The translations under genes and the position numbers were made by a program. This document shows positions 1-6,107 of a stretch of DNA of 14,006 nucleotides, piece by piece; within the stretch, counting starts at the first letter, position 1, and each line of letters begins with the position of its first letter. This DNA comes from an uncultured Collinsella sp. (lineage in GTDB: Bacteria; Actinomycetota; Coriobacteriia; Coriobacteriales; Coriobacteriaceae): the NCBI GenBank assembly GCA_900549085.1, contig URMO01000057.1, forward strand, positions 1 through 14,006, written 5' to 3'. Below the pieces are notes generated by a model. The model saw nothing but the letters and a program-made list of their open reading frames with translations. It did no database searches and was not told the origin of the DNA.

Positions 1-7
1 ATCTGGG

Positions 8-42
8 CAAACGCCGGACACCTACGGGCGATCCGGCGTTTG
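8..42 (+). terminator. Perfect 11-bp stem-loop, probable terminator
   Basis: Arms at 8-18 and 32-42 are perfectly complementary (core AACGCCGGA / TCCGGCGTT) around a 13-nt loop. On the plus strand a T-rich stretch (TTGCTTTG) follows. It probably ends a transcript entering from left of the window. The U-tract is interrupted, so efficiency is uncertain. Confidence 0.5.
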
Positions 43-141
43 TTGCTTTGATATGCTTTGCTATCTTCTGCTCGCAGGCGTGGATGAGAGGCTCTCTTTA
101 GCCTTCGAGATTGGGCTTGAATGGGTCGTATGCCACAAAAC

Positions 142-281
142 GGGCCTATCTACTACGTTTAATTGGATACTCTCAATCATGCCAGGAAAACGAAAAATAA
201 AACCGCAGGTAAAAGGCCTGTCGATTTTCAAAAAAGGCAGGTATGGTCGGCTCTCTCGAGTTAAACGTAGTAAATAGACCC
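142..281. repeat. Long inverted repeat, 21-nt arms, AT-rich centre
   Basis: Arms at 142-162 and 261-281 match at 19 of 21 positions (shared core TACTACGTTTAA). Both differences are C opposite A on the plus strand, so the same pairs are G-U in minus-strand RNA. The 98-nt interior is AT-rich, with A-runs around 188-200 and 230-236. After the right arm comes CTTTTCTT, which could serve as a plus-strand termination tail. No open frame inside resembles a transposase. A degenerate MITE-like element or a structured RNA would both fit. Confidence 0.55.
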
Positions 282-343
282 TTTTCTTGGCGCGTGGTCA
301 GCTCAATGCTAATCTCCGTGCCGGAACTGGCCCAGTTGTTTGT

Positions 344-412
344 AAGTTGCGGTGATATAGGGACTGTTTGGCGCTTTGGAGCCTCAAAACAGTTCCTATA
401 TCACCGCAACTT
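344..412. repeat. 26-bp-arm palindrome of the AGTTGCGGTGA family
   Basis: Arms at 344-369 and 387-412 match at 25 of 26 positions; the single difference is a G-U pair on the plus strand. The loop is 17 nt. The outer part of the arm reads AGTTGCGGTGATATAGG. A related palindrome occurs at 1570-1632, so the two lie on either side of the XRE gene. It sits 50 bp past the stop codon of that gene and might end its transcript on the minus strand, but there is no good T-run for that. Confidence 0.75.
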
Positions 413-461
413 GGAAGGGGCGGGCGGTGTCGGATGAGTGGCGCTGGCTGGTTGGGGCGGT

Positions 462-1382
462 TTAGGCCTGTTTGCGGCACTTCCATTGTTTGCGACACCA
501 GCGCATGAGCGCCTTTACGATGGGAATCGTGATGAGGATGATCCATGCAGGATGGGGCTGTCCCAAACAGAGCCACATGTAGAGGAACCAAGCGATGGCG
601 GCTGCTGGATAGACGCATTCAGTGAGCTTTGACAAATGGCGTCGATCGATAAAGTCACCAATCGCGTAGTAGACGGGAACCAAAAAGACGAGGAAAAGCC
701 CCATGCCCCATGTGCCGTAGACAATGCCGAGCACCAGATAGGCGAGAGTGACAAGTGCGGGGAAGGGGAATTTGTTCCATGCACGTCCGACCTTGGTGTG
801 AAAATGCTTGCCATGATGGTCGAGCTTGTCGTGTGCCTCCTTCCAGCTGGAAAACGTCTCGCCGTCGATGGTGACGGTGCCGTCGCCATTGGTACGCACG
901 CTATGTCCATCGTCCTCAAGCGTATCGATATGCACGCCGCCCGGCCCCACATGCACCTCTTCGCCCTTGCGCTCGTTGGTCACATGGATGCCGCTCCAAC
1001 CAACATGGACTTCCTCGCCTTTATTGGGATCAATGACGTGGATACCGCGCGCGAGGGAAATATCGACAAGTGGTTTGTCACCGCAATCGGCGTGCTCGGC
1101 AGAATCCTCAGCCTCGTCAGCCACATCCGCCGTCTCGGTGTCGGCGCTACCGTCCTCTGGGCCGTCGGCATCGTTGGCCGCCTCCCCATATAGCAGCTTG
1201 TCCAACGACACGCCATACAGCGCGGCGAGCGCAATGAGGTTATCGGTATCGGGTGAGGACTCGCTGCGCTCCCATTTACTAACAGCCTGGCGGCTTACGC
1301 CCAGCTGGGCAGCAAGCGCCTCCTGAGAAAGCCCGGCAGCTTTACGGCGATCGACGAGGCGCTGTGCCATCGCAAGATCCAT
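462..1382 (-). CDS. Membrane-anchored XRE-family transcriptional regulator with cytosolic repeats
   Basis: This encodes a 306-residue protein. Residues 5-64 form an XRE/Cro-type helix-turn-helix (LSQEALAAQLGVSRQAVSKW is the classic signature). Residues 66-104 are a highly acidic Asp/Glu/Ala linker. Residues 113-166 contain three 18-residue tandem repeats, the first two each with KGEEVHVG. About four hydrophobic segments follow (roughly 206-223, 226-243, 257-274 and 279-293), ending in a basic tail. The order suggests a DNA-binding domain tethered to the inner face of the membrane, with the repeats also cytosolic. The start was set at the ATG at 1382 because GAAAGGA (1389-1395) lies 6 nt upstream and the helix-turn-helix begins there; an in-frame ATG 72 nt further upstream lacks this. 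It is downstream of thrB in the same direction but separated by 456 bp, so it is probably its own unit. The target genes and signal are unknown. Confidence 0.8.
   Translation of the reverse strand: MDLAMAQRLVDRRKAAGLSQEALAAQLGVSRQAVSKWERSESSPDTDNLIALAALYGVSLDKLLYGEAANDADGPEDGSADTETADVADEAEDSAEHADCGDKPLVDISLARGIHVIDPNKGEEVHVGWSGIHVTNERKGEEVHVGPGGVHIDTLEDDGHSVRTNGDGTVTIDGETFSSWKEAHDKLDHHGKHFHTKVGRAWNKFPFPALVTLAYLVLGIVYGTWGMGLFLVFLVPVYYAIGDFIDRRHLSKLTECVYPAAAIAWFLYMWLCLGQPHPAWIILITIPIVKALMRWCRKQWKCRKQA
885..1046 (-). repeat. Three tandem 18-codon repeats inside the XRE protein
   Basis: Residues 113-130, 131-148 and 149-166 begin GIHV, GIHV and GVHI, and the first two share KGEEVHVG at the same offset. 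The third is more diverged. The alternating hydrophobic/polar pattern with glycines at turns suggests stacked beta-strands, resembling short beta-helical or GIN/adhesin-like domains seen in some bacterial regulators. That structural comparison is inference. Confidence 0.7.
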
Positions 1383-1436
1383 GGTGGTTCCTTTCGTTTG
1401 ATGGTCGAATCGAATGAGCCGAGTATGCCGAGAACA

Positions 1437-1502
1437 ACCGGTAGCGACCACCATTTCTAGTTAGAATCTGCTCAAACCCTACCGCAACTACCGGTAGCAA
1501 CC
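1437..1502. promoter_or_regulatory. Candidate operator pair upstream of the XRE gene
   Basis: ACCGGTAGCGACC (1437-1449) and ACCGGTAGCAACC (1490-1502) are direct repeats identical at 12 of 13 positions, 53 bp apart, which is about five helical turns. The second copy sits in a perfect 10-bp palindrome, CTACCGGTAG (1488-1497). The position 55-120 bp upstream of an XRE-type regulator suggests autoregulation. The role is inference; only the repeats are seen. Confidence 0.4.
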
Positions 1503-1569
1503 CCTAACGACCAGCCATTTTAGGACAAATGTCAATGCAAGTAGCAGCCAAGAGCTCCCACTCAGTAAA

Positions 1570-1632
1570 TTGCGGTGGAATAGTTCCTAAATTCAGCCAT
1601 TTGCGGGCTAAGCAGGAACTATTTCACCGCAA
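1570..1632. repeat. Second palindrome of the AGTTGCGGTGA family
   Basis: Arms at 1570-1588 and 1614-1632 match at 18 of 19 positions, with a plus-strand G-U pair as the only difference, around a 25-nt loop. The reverse complement of the right arm reads AGTTGCGGTGAAATAG, closely resembling the arms of the 344-412 element up to that point and then diverging. It has no U-tract on either side and lies mid-spacer, so a terminator role is not obvious. Confidence 0.7.
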
Positions 1633-1743
1633 CTGAATTTCAGGTCAGGCACCCGCAGCAAGAAGGCGAATAGCCTCGGCCTCCCTAGTTACCGCAGGAG
1701 GCCCCAGGGCTTACCTCCCAAATCTTTCCGCAGGACGGAAGGA

Positions 1744-1770
1744 CCCCGCCGCGCGAAGCGCACGGCGGGG
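1744..1770 (-). terminator. GC-rich stem-loop after thrB
   Basis: CCCCGCCG (1744-1751) pairs with CGGCGGGG (1763-1770), with a further small GCGC/GCGC pairing inside. It lies 69 bp past the thrB stop codon. Read on the minus strand the stem is followed by TCCTTCC rather than a clean T-run, so this may be a weak terminator or an mRNA 3'-end stabiliser. Confidence 0.45.
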
Positions 1771-1838
1771 CAATTCATGATCGAGGACGTTTTCAGGGGA
1801 AGCCCCAAGGGGACCGGTGAGAGCAATGAGGCAGGGCG

Positions 1839-2720
1839 CTACAGGTATTCGATCTGGGCGCCTTCCGTGTCGCACGTCAGAATATGCGTATCACACTTAG
1901 GGAACTGCTCACGCAGCTTGACCTGTAGGAACTTTGCCACGATGGTGTCGTCGGTCACAGCCATGAGGGTCGAGCCTGAGCCGCTAATCCAGATGGTCTT
2001 AGCGCCGCCGTTAAGGCAGGTGTCGCGCACGGCGTTGTAGTCGGGAATCAGACGGCGACGATAGGGTTCCTGGATGCGGTCGTCATTGGCGGCGGCAATC
2101 AGGTCGAGGTTGCCGGACTCAAGACCGCGCGTCATGCCGGCGATACGGCCCATCTGCCATACGGCGGTGGAGAGTGGAACTTCCTGCGGCACGACCTTGC
2201 GCGCCTCGCTCGTATGTACCTCGTAGGGCGGAATCACGGTAATAAAACGCAAGCGATCGCTCACCTCGTAGCGCAGACACTGGGGGAGCGAATCGGTCGG
2301 CGTAAAGGAGCAGACGGCACCGCCCAGGATAGCGGGGGCGACGTTATCGGGATGACCCTCGACTTCGGTGGCAATGCGGACGAGCTCGGCGCGGTCGACG
2401 GTGTGGCCGGTCAGCGCGGCGGCCGCCATGATGCCGGCGACGACGCAGGTGGAGCTGGAGCCCAGGCCGCGGGCGACGGGCACGTCGGTCTGAATATCGA
2501 TAGCAACGGGGAAGGCAGGCTCGCCCCATGCGGCAAGCGCATCGACAAAGCTGACGTAGACCAGGTTGTTCTCGTTTTGGAACTCTTCGGGGCAGCCCGT
2601 GATGGTGAGCTTGTCGGCGCGCTCGAAGGTGAAGTGCGAGTAGAGGCTGACGGCCATGCCGAGGGTATCGTAGCCAATGCCCAAGTTGGCGCTTGTTGCT
2701 GGGACGGTGATCTTGATCAT
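1839..2720 (-). CDS. thrB: Homoserine kinase
   Basis: Homoserine kinase uses ATP to phosphorylate L-homoserine to O-phospho-L-homoserine, the penultimate step of threonine synthesis, in the cytosol. The 293-residue protein has the usual length and the full GHMP-kinase plan: an N-terminal substrate motif VPATSANLGIGYDTLGMA (6-23), the glycine/serine-rich ATP loop PVARGLGSSS (81-90), EGHPDNVAPA (121-130), which is typical of homoserine kinases, and the C-terminal GHMP motif SGSGST (246-251). The ATG at 2720 is well supported by AGGAGG 6 nt upstream (2727-2732). It follows thrC on the same strand after a 203-bp gap that contains a thrC terminator-like stem and a long hairpin whose base lies 1 bp from the ribosome binding site. 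Cotranscription with thrC is likely but may be modulated by those structures. Confidence 0.95.
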   Translation of the reverse strand: MIKITVPATSANLGIGYDTLGMAVSLYSHFTFERADKLTITGCPEEFQNENNLVYVSFVDALAAWGEPAFPVAIDIQTDVPVARGLGSSSTCVVAGIMAAAALTGHTVDRAELVRIATEVEGHPDNVAPAILGGAVCSFTPTDSLPQCLRYEVSDRLRFITVIPPYEVHTSEARKVVPQEVPLSTAVWQMGRIAGMTRGLESGNLDLIAAANDDRIQEPYRRRLIPDYNAVRDTCLNGGAKTIWISGSGSTLMAVTDDTIVAKFLQVKLREQFPKCDTHILTCDTEGAQIEYL

Positions 2721-2733
2721 GTGAGTCCTCCTG

Positions 2734-2845
2734 GCGTGCCTGGCTGTTTAGTTCGCTGCTCGGGCAGTCCTGCGCAAGAAGGAAAGCACATTAAGTGCTT
2801 TCCTTTGCGTGCGGAACTCGCGACGAACTAAACAGCCAGGCACGC
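2734..2845. repeat. 112-nt nested palindrome between thrC and thrB
   Basis: Outer arms at 2734-2755 and 2824-2845 are perfectly complementary over 22 nt. An inner stem at 2779-2789 and 2795-2805 is perfect over 11 bp (AAGGAAAGCAC / GTGCTTTCCTT) with a 5-nt loop, and CGCA/TGCG pairing extends it. In thrC-thrB mRNA the structure would end 1 nt before the thrB AGGAGG sequence. There is no open frame inside. It could be a dispersed palindromic element that landed here, a processing or stability element between the two cistrons, or a translation control element. Confidence 0.75.
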
Positions 2846-2891
2846 TATGCGCGTTCGTCATCATCCCGGTGGGTGTCTGATAAAAGGAGGT

Positions 2892-2911
2892 GCGCCGGCT
2901 TTCGCCGGCGC
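2892..2911 (-). terminator. Stem-loop after thrC
   Basis: GCGCCGGC (2892-2899) pairs perfectly with GCCGGCGC (2904-2911) around a 4-nt loop, 12 bp past the thrC stop. On the minus strand it is followed by ACCTCCTTTTA, a T-run that starts late. It resembles an intrinsic terminator, probably leaky enough to allow some thrB expression. Confidence 0.6.
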
Positions 2912-2923
2912 TTAATAAGGGTT

Positions 2924-4441
2924 TTAGTTGGTAGCCATCTTTTTTGCTGCAGACTCGACGTAGCTTGCCATCTCATCGACGTTGCAGACGTCTTCGAAGC
3001 GGACGGGCTTGGACTCGAGCTCAGCGAGCTGTGCCGGGGCGACCGTATCGGTGGCCTGCTCGAGCACGCGCATGGCCTCAAAGTCGTCCTCGGGAACGTC
3101 GAGCCCCAGGGCGTCGCAGCAGGCGCGCGGGAACTTGTAGGGGCTGGCGGTCGAAAGCAGCACACGGGCCTTGGCGCCCTCGGCGGGGGCGACCTTGTCA
3201 AAGACGTGATAGCCGCAAGCGGTGTGCGGGTCGATCACGTAGCCGTTTGCATCCCAGCAGCTCTTGATGGCAGAGCGGACCTCGTCCTCGCTGGCCCAGC
3301 CGCAGCCAAAGACGCTCTGAATCTTTGCCAGCAGGTCGGCAGGAACCTCGTAGCGACCAGTCTGGGCAAGCTGCTCCATAAGGCCGGCAACGAGTTCGCA
3401 GTCGCCGTCGGACAGGAAGTAGAGCATGCGCTCCAGGTTAGAGCTGATGAGGATGTCCATCGACGGCGAGATGGTCGTGAAGAACGGGCGGTTACGGTCG
3501 TAAACGCCGGTGGTCAGGAAGTCGGCAAGCACGTTGTTCTTGTCGCTCGCCACGACGAGCTTGGCGACGGGCAGACCCATGCGCTTGGCGTAGTAGCCGG
3601 CCAGGATGTCGCCAAAGTTGCCGGTCGGTACGCAGAACTCCACGGCGTCGCCGGCCTCGATGGCGCCGGCGCGCAGCAGCTGCGCATAAGCGGCAAAGTA
3701 GTAGACGACCTGCGGTACCAGGCGGCCGACGTTGATGGAGTTGGCACTCGAAAGCACCGTGCCGGCGGCCTCAAGACGCTCGGCAAGCTCCTTATCGGCA
3801 AAGATGCGCTTGACGGCACTCTGGGCATCGTCAAAGTTGCCGCGGATGCCGCAGACGGCGACGTTGTCGCCCTCCTGCGTGGACATCTGCAGATTCTGCA
3901 CGCGGCTGACTTTGCCTTCGGGATAAAAGACAGTAATGCCCGTGCCCGGAGCGTCGGCAAAACCAGCGAGTGCGGCCTTGCCGGTGTCGCCCGACGTGGC
4001 GGTGACGATCATGATGCGCTCGGCGCCGCCGTCCTTGGCGGAAGTGCGGGCCATCAAGCGGGGGAGCATCTGCAGGGCGACGTCCTTAAAGGCACTCGTG
4101 GGGCCGCCAAAGAGCTCCATCACATAGGTCTGAGGGGCGTCGGTGCCCGGTGCTGCGTCGAGCTTGACGAGCGGCGTGACCTCTTCACTCGCAAACGTAC
4201 CGCGGTAAGCCTCATTCACACAGGCTGAAATTTCTTCGTCCGTGTAATCGTTCAGTAACATTCCCAACACATTTTGAGCGATTTCAAAGTACGATTTATC
4301 TGCAAGCGAGCTGATATCGACCTGCTGGGTGCCAAGCTCGTCCGAGACAAACAAACCCCCGTCGGGAGCTATGCCGGTGCGGATTGCCACCTTACTTGAG
4401 CATGATAAAGTGCGTCCTCGTGTACTATGATAAGTTCCCAT
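2924..4441 (-). CDS. thrC: Threonine synthase
   Basis: Threonine synthase is a pyridoxal-phosphate enzyme that converts O-phosphohomoserine to threonine, the last step of the pathway. The protein is 505 residues, longer than the E. coli enzyme (about 430) and closer to the long fungal-type form. Visible features are the N-terminal STRG (6-9) and APDGGLFV (25-32), the PLP lysine in GPTSAFKD (113-120, Lys119), the phosphate-binding loop SGDTGKAA (150-157), PTGNFGDILAGYYAKRMG (272-289), SPSMDILISSNLER (325-338) and TASPYKFP (431-438). The start was set at the ATG at 4441, where GAGGAG (4451-4456) is 9 nt upstream and the protein begins like its family; an in-frame ATG at 4486 would add 15 residues of atypical sequence running through an inverted repeat. 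It is divergent from lysC across 103 bp. Confidence 0.95.
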   Translation of the reverse strand: MGTYHSTRGRTLSCSSKVAIRTGIAPDGGLFVSDELGTQQVDISSLADKSYFEIAQNVLGMLLNDYTDEEISACVNEAYRGTFASEEVTPLVKLDAAPGTDAPQTYVMELFGGPTSAFKDVALQMLPRLMARTSAKDGGAERIMIVTATSGDTGKAALAGFADAPGTGITVFYPEGKVSRVQNLQMSTQEGDNVAVCGIRGNFDDAQSAVKRIFADKELAERLEAAGTVLSSANSINVGRLVPQVVYYFAAYAQLLRAGAIEAGDAVEFCVPTGNFGDILAGYYAKRMGLPVAKLVVASDKNNVLADFLTTGVYDRNRPFFTTISPSMDILISSNLERMLYFLSDGDCELVAGLMEQLAQTGRYEVPADLLAKIQSVFGCGWASEDEVRSAIKSCWDANGYVIDPHTACGYHVFDKVAPAEGAKARVLLSTASPYKFPRACCDALGLDVPEDDFEAMRVLEQATDTVAPAQLAELESKPVRFEDVCNVDEMASYVESAAKKMATN

Positions 4442-4457
4442 ATAACAGTGCTCCTCG

Positions 4458-4492
4458 GATACCTTGGTCCCAATCGGTGAACCCATGGTATC
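4458..4492. promoter_or_regulatory. Inverted repeat in the divergent thrC-lysC promoter region
   Basis: GATACCTTGG (4458-4467) and CCATGGTATC (4483-4492) are inverted repeats matching at 9 of 10 positions with centres 25 bp apart. They lie in the only spacer between the divergent thrC and lysC genes, so they could be an operator serving both. In thrC mRNA the same bases would form a hairpin ending 1 nt before the GAGGAG ribosome binding site, so a leader-RNA role is the alternative. I could not place the promoters confidently. Confidence 0.4.
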
Positions 4493-4544
4493 AGAGCGCG
4501 CAAAATAGGTTTGCAGAGGCTTTTAGAAAGGTAACCTCCACGCC

Positions 4545-5933
4545 ATGATAAAAATTGCCAAGTTTGGCGGCTCGTCGGTCGCCGACGCCGAACACTTCAA
4601 GAAGATCAAGGCCATCGTCGATGCCGATCCGGCTCGCCGTTTTGTGGTGGTTTCCGCCTGCGGTCGCCGCTTTAAGGGCGACACCAAGGTGACCGACCTG
4701 CTCTACTTGGTTAACGCGCACGTTAAATATCACGTGTCGTGTGAGGAGCTGCTCGAGGACATTGGCCAGCGCTATTTTGATATCGCTGACGAGCTGGAGC
4801 TCACCTATCCCATCCGCGAGGAGTTCGCAGCCTTTGCCGAGCGCGCCCGCTCGGGCGGCTACTCCACCGAGGAGCTTGTGAGCCGCGGCGAGTACTTCAC
4901 CGCTCGCCTGATGTCCGAGTACCTGGGCCTGCCGTTCCTGGACGCCGCGACGGTTGTGGCGTTCCATCACGATGGTACGCTCAGCATGAACCGCACCTCC
5001 GAGTTGGTGCAGGAGTACGGCCAGCAGGGCGGCTTTGTTATGCCCGGTTTCTACGGCGCGACGCGTGAGGGCCAGATCAAGCTGCTCGATCGAGGCGGTG
5101 GCGATATCTCGGGCTCGATTCTGGCCAAGTGCCTTGGCGCCGATCTGTACGAGAACTGGACCGACGTTTCGGGCTTCTATTCTGCCGATCCGCGTATTGT
5201 TCCCGAGGCTCAGCCCATTGCGCGCGTTACCTACGAGGAGCTGCGCGAGCTTTCGTACATGGGCGCAAGCGTCCTGCACGAGGAGGCCGTTTTCCCCGTG
5301 CGCGAGGCAGGCATTCCGCTGGTCATCAAGAACACCAATGCGCCGCAGGACCCCGGCACCATCATTAGCGAGACGGCTGACGAGGGCGAGGCGGAGCCCA
5401 TCATTACCGGCGTGACCGGCAAACGCGGCTTTGTCGCCATCAATGTGGCCCGCGACCGCACCAAGCCCCGTGTCGGCTTTATGCGCCGCGCGCTTTCGGT
5501 CTTCGAGCGCTATGACGTTTCCGTTGAGCACATGCCCACCGGTGTCGACCGCTTTGGCGCCGTGGTGCAGGAGCAGGACGTTCACGATTCGCTGTACTCG
5601 CTTGTGAGCGACATTCAGCAGGAGGTCGAGCCGCTCGAGATCGAGGTTGTCGAGGGCTTGGCGCTCATCGCTACCGTCGGTCGTAACCTGCGCGGCCGCG
5701 CGGGTATCTCGGGCCACCTGTTTGGCATGCTTGGCCAGGCCGGCGTGAGCGTGCGCATGATTTCGCAGAGCTGCGACGAGATCAACATCATTATCGGTGT
5801 TGAGGAGAAGGACTTCGACCTGGCGATTCAGACCATTTACCGTGCCTTCTCCGACGAGAACGGCATTGTGAAGGTCTCCGACTTGGAGGCTCCCACGCCG
5901 GTCGATCCCACCCTGGCTGCGCTCAAAAAGTAG
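4545..5933 (+). CDS. lysC: Aspartate kinase (monofunctional, ACT-domain)
   Basis: Aspartate kinase phosphorylates L-aspartate, the committed step to lysine, threonine, methionine and diaminopimelate. The 462-residue protein has the amino-acid kinase domain at about 1-285: KFGGSSVAD (6-14), VSRGEYFTARLM (112-123), the nucleotide/substrate loop RGGGDISGS (183-191) and WTDVSGFYSADPRIV (205-219). Two ACT-type regulatory segments follow at about 297-365 and 372-445, normally the site of feedback binding by lysine or threonine. There is no homoserine dehydrogenase fusion. The loop reads GGGD where most family members have GGSD. The start ATG at 4545 follows AGAAAGG (4525-4531) with a long 13-nt spacing, but KFGGSS lies at the expected distance from it. 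The symbol lysC is used for the class; the effector specificity cannot be read from the sequence. Confidence 0.94.
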   Translation: MIKIAKFGGSSVADAEHFKKIKAIVDADPARRFVVVSACGRRFKGDTKVTDLLYLVNAHVKYHVSCEELLEDIGQRYFDIADELELTYPIREEFAAFAERARSGGYSTEELVSRGEYFTARLMSEYLGLPFLDAATVVAFHHDGTLSMNRTSELVQEYGQQGGFVMPGFYGATREGQIKLLDRGGGDISGSILAKCLGADLYENWTDVSGFYSADPRIVPEAQPIARVTYEELRELSYMGASVLHEEAVFPVREAGIPLVIKNTNAPQDPGTIISETADEGEAEPIITGVTGKRGFVAINVARDRTKPRVGFMRRALSVFERYDVSVEHMPTGVDRFGAVVQEQDVHDSLYSLVSDIQQEVEPLEIEVVEGLALIATVGRNLRGRAGISGHLFGMLGQAGVSVRMISQSCDEINIIIGVEEKDFDLAIQTIYRAFSDENGIVKVSDLEAPTPVDPTLAALKK

Positions 5934-5943
5934 CGACTGCTCG

Positions 5944-5976
5944 GTAGATTTTTTGGGTCATGTCTCAAAAATCTAC
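5944..5976. terminator. Stem-loop after lysC with T/A-rich arms
   Basis: GTAGATTTTT (5944-5953) pairs perfectly with AAAAATCTAC (5967-5976), starting 10 bp after the lysC stop. Partial pairing continues inward (GGG with CTC). The A/T runs sit inside the stem, and no T-run follows on the plus strand. It may act as a terminator or belong to the palindromic spacer elements common in this window. Confidence 0.5.
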
Positions 5977-6010
5977 GGCGGGGCGTTTCGTTTCGGTTTC
6001 GTTTCGACGG

Positions 6011-6029
6011 GGCGGGTTTCGTGCCCGCC
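6011..6029 (+). terminator. Second stem-loop between lysC and asd
   Basis: GGCGGG (6011-6016) pairs with CCCGCC (6024-6029) around TTTCGTG, followed by TCGTTCTTGT. This is a compact GC stem with a T-rich tail, consistent with an intrinsic terminator for lysC, so asd probably has its own promoter in 6030-6095. Confidence 0.45.
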
Positions 6030-6107
6030 TCGTTCTTGTATACACTGGCAACAATAATCGGCCTGCTCGGCGTGCGGGCAAAAGCCATAACCTTTAAAGG
6101 GGGAAGC

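Larger units (their letters stand above)
1..461. other. Intergenic region without a supported gene
   Basis: This stretch lies beyond the 3' end of the XRE regulator gene and has no open frame that looks like a real protein. The longest plus-strand frame (53-277, 74 codons) has no ribosome binding site, no recognisable domain, and runs through an inverted repeat. The centre (about 180-240) is clearly more AT-rich than the genes around it. The content that can be supported is palindromic: hairpins at 8-42, 142-281 and 344-412, described separately. Confidence 0.6.
1383..1838. other. 456-bp spacer between thrB and the XRE gene
   Basis: No supported gene lies here on either strand. Reading along the minus strand, it holds a GC-rich hairpin after thrB (1744-1770), an AGTTGCGGTGA-family palindrome (1570-1632), a pair of operator-like repeats (1437-1502), and the ribosome binding site of the XRE gene (1389-1395). 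I could not identify a convincing minus-strand promoter by eye, although one must lie in this interval if the XRE gene is transcribed on its own. Confidence 0.6.

Noticed and set aside
53..277. Small plus-strand protein of 74 residues
   Set aside because: No ribosome binding site, it crosses the 142-281 inverted repeat, and has no recognisable family. I cannot exclude it but do not support it.
1383..1454. Longer start for the XRE gene adding 24 residues
   Set aside because: The extension includes the ribosome binding site of the internal ATG and one copy of the operator-like repeat, and precedes a canonical helix-turn-helix start.
2795..4228. 477-codon open frame on the plus strand opposite thrC
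   Set aside because: It is antisense to a clear threonine synthase, lacks any recognisable domain, and its composition is the mirror of GC-rich codon use on the other strand.
4442..4486. Longer start for thrC adding 15 residues
   Set aside because: The extension lies over an inverted repeat and is atypical for the family, while the ATG at 4441 has a good GAGGAG site.
4442..4544. Lysine riboswitch or T-box upstream of lysC or thrC
   Set aside because: The divergent spacer is only 103 bp and shows none of the conserved elements of either class.
4491..5717. 408-codon open frame on the minus strand opposite lysC
   Set aside because: It is fully antisense to a conserved aspartate kinase with all motifs, with no domain or ribosome binding site of its own.
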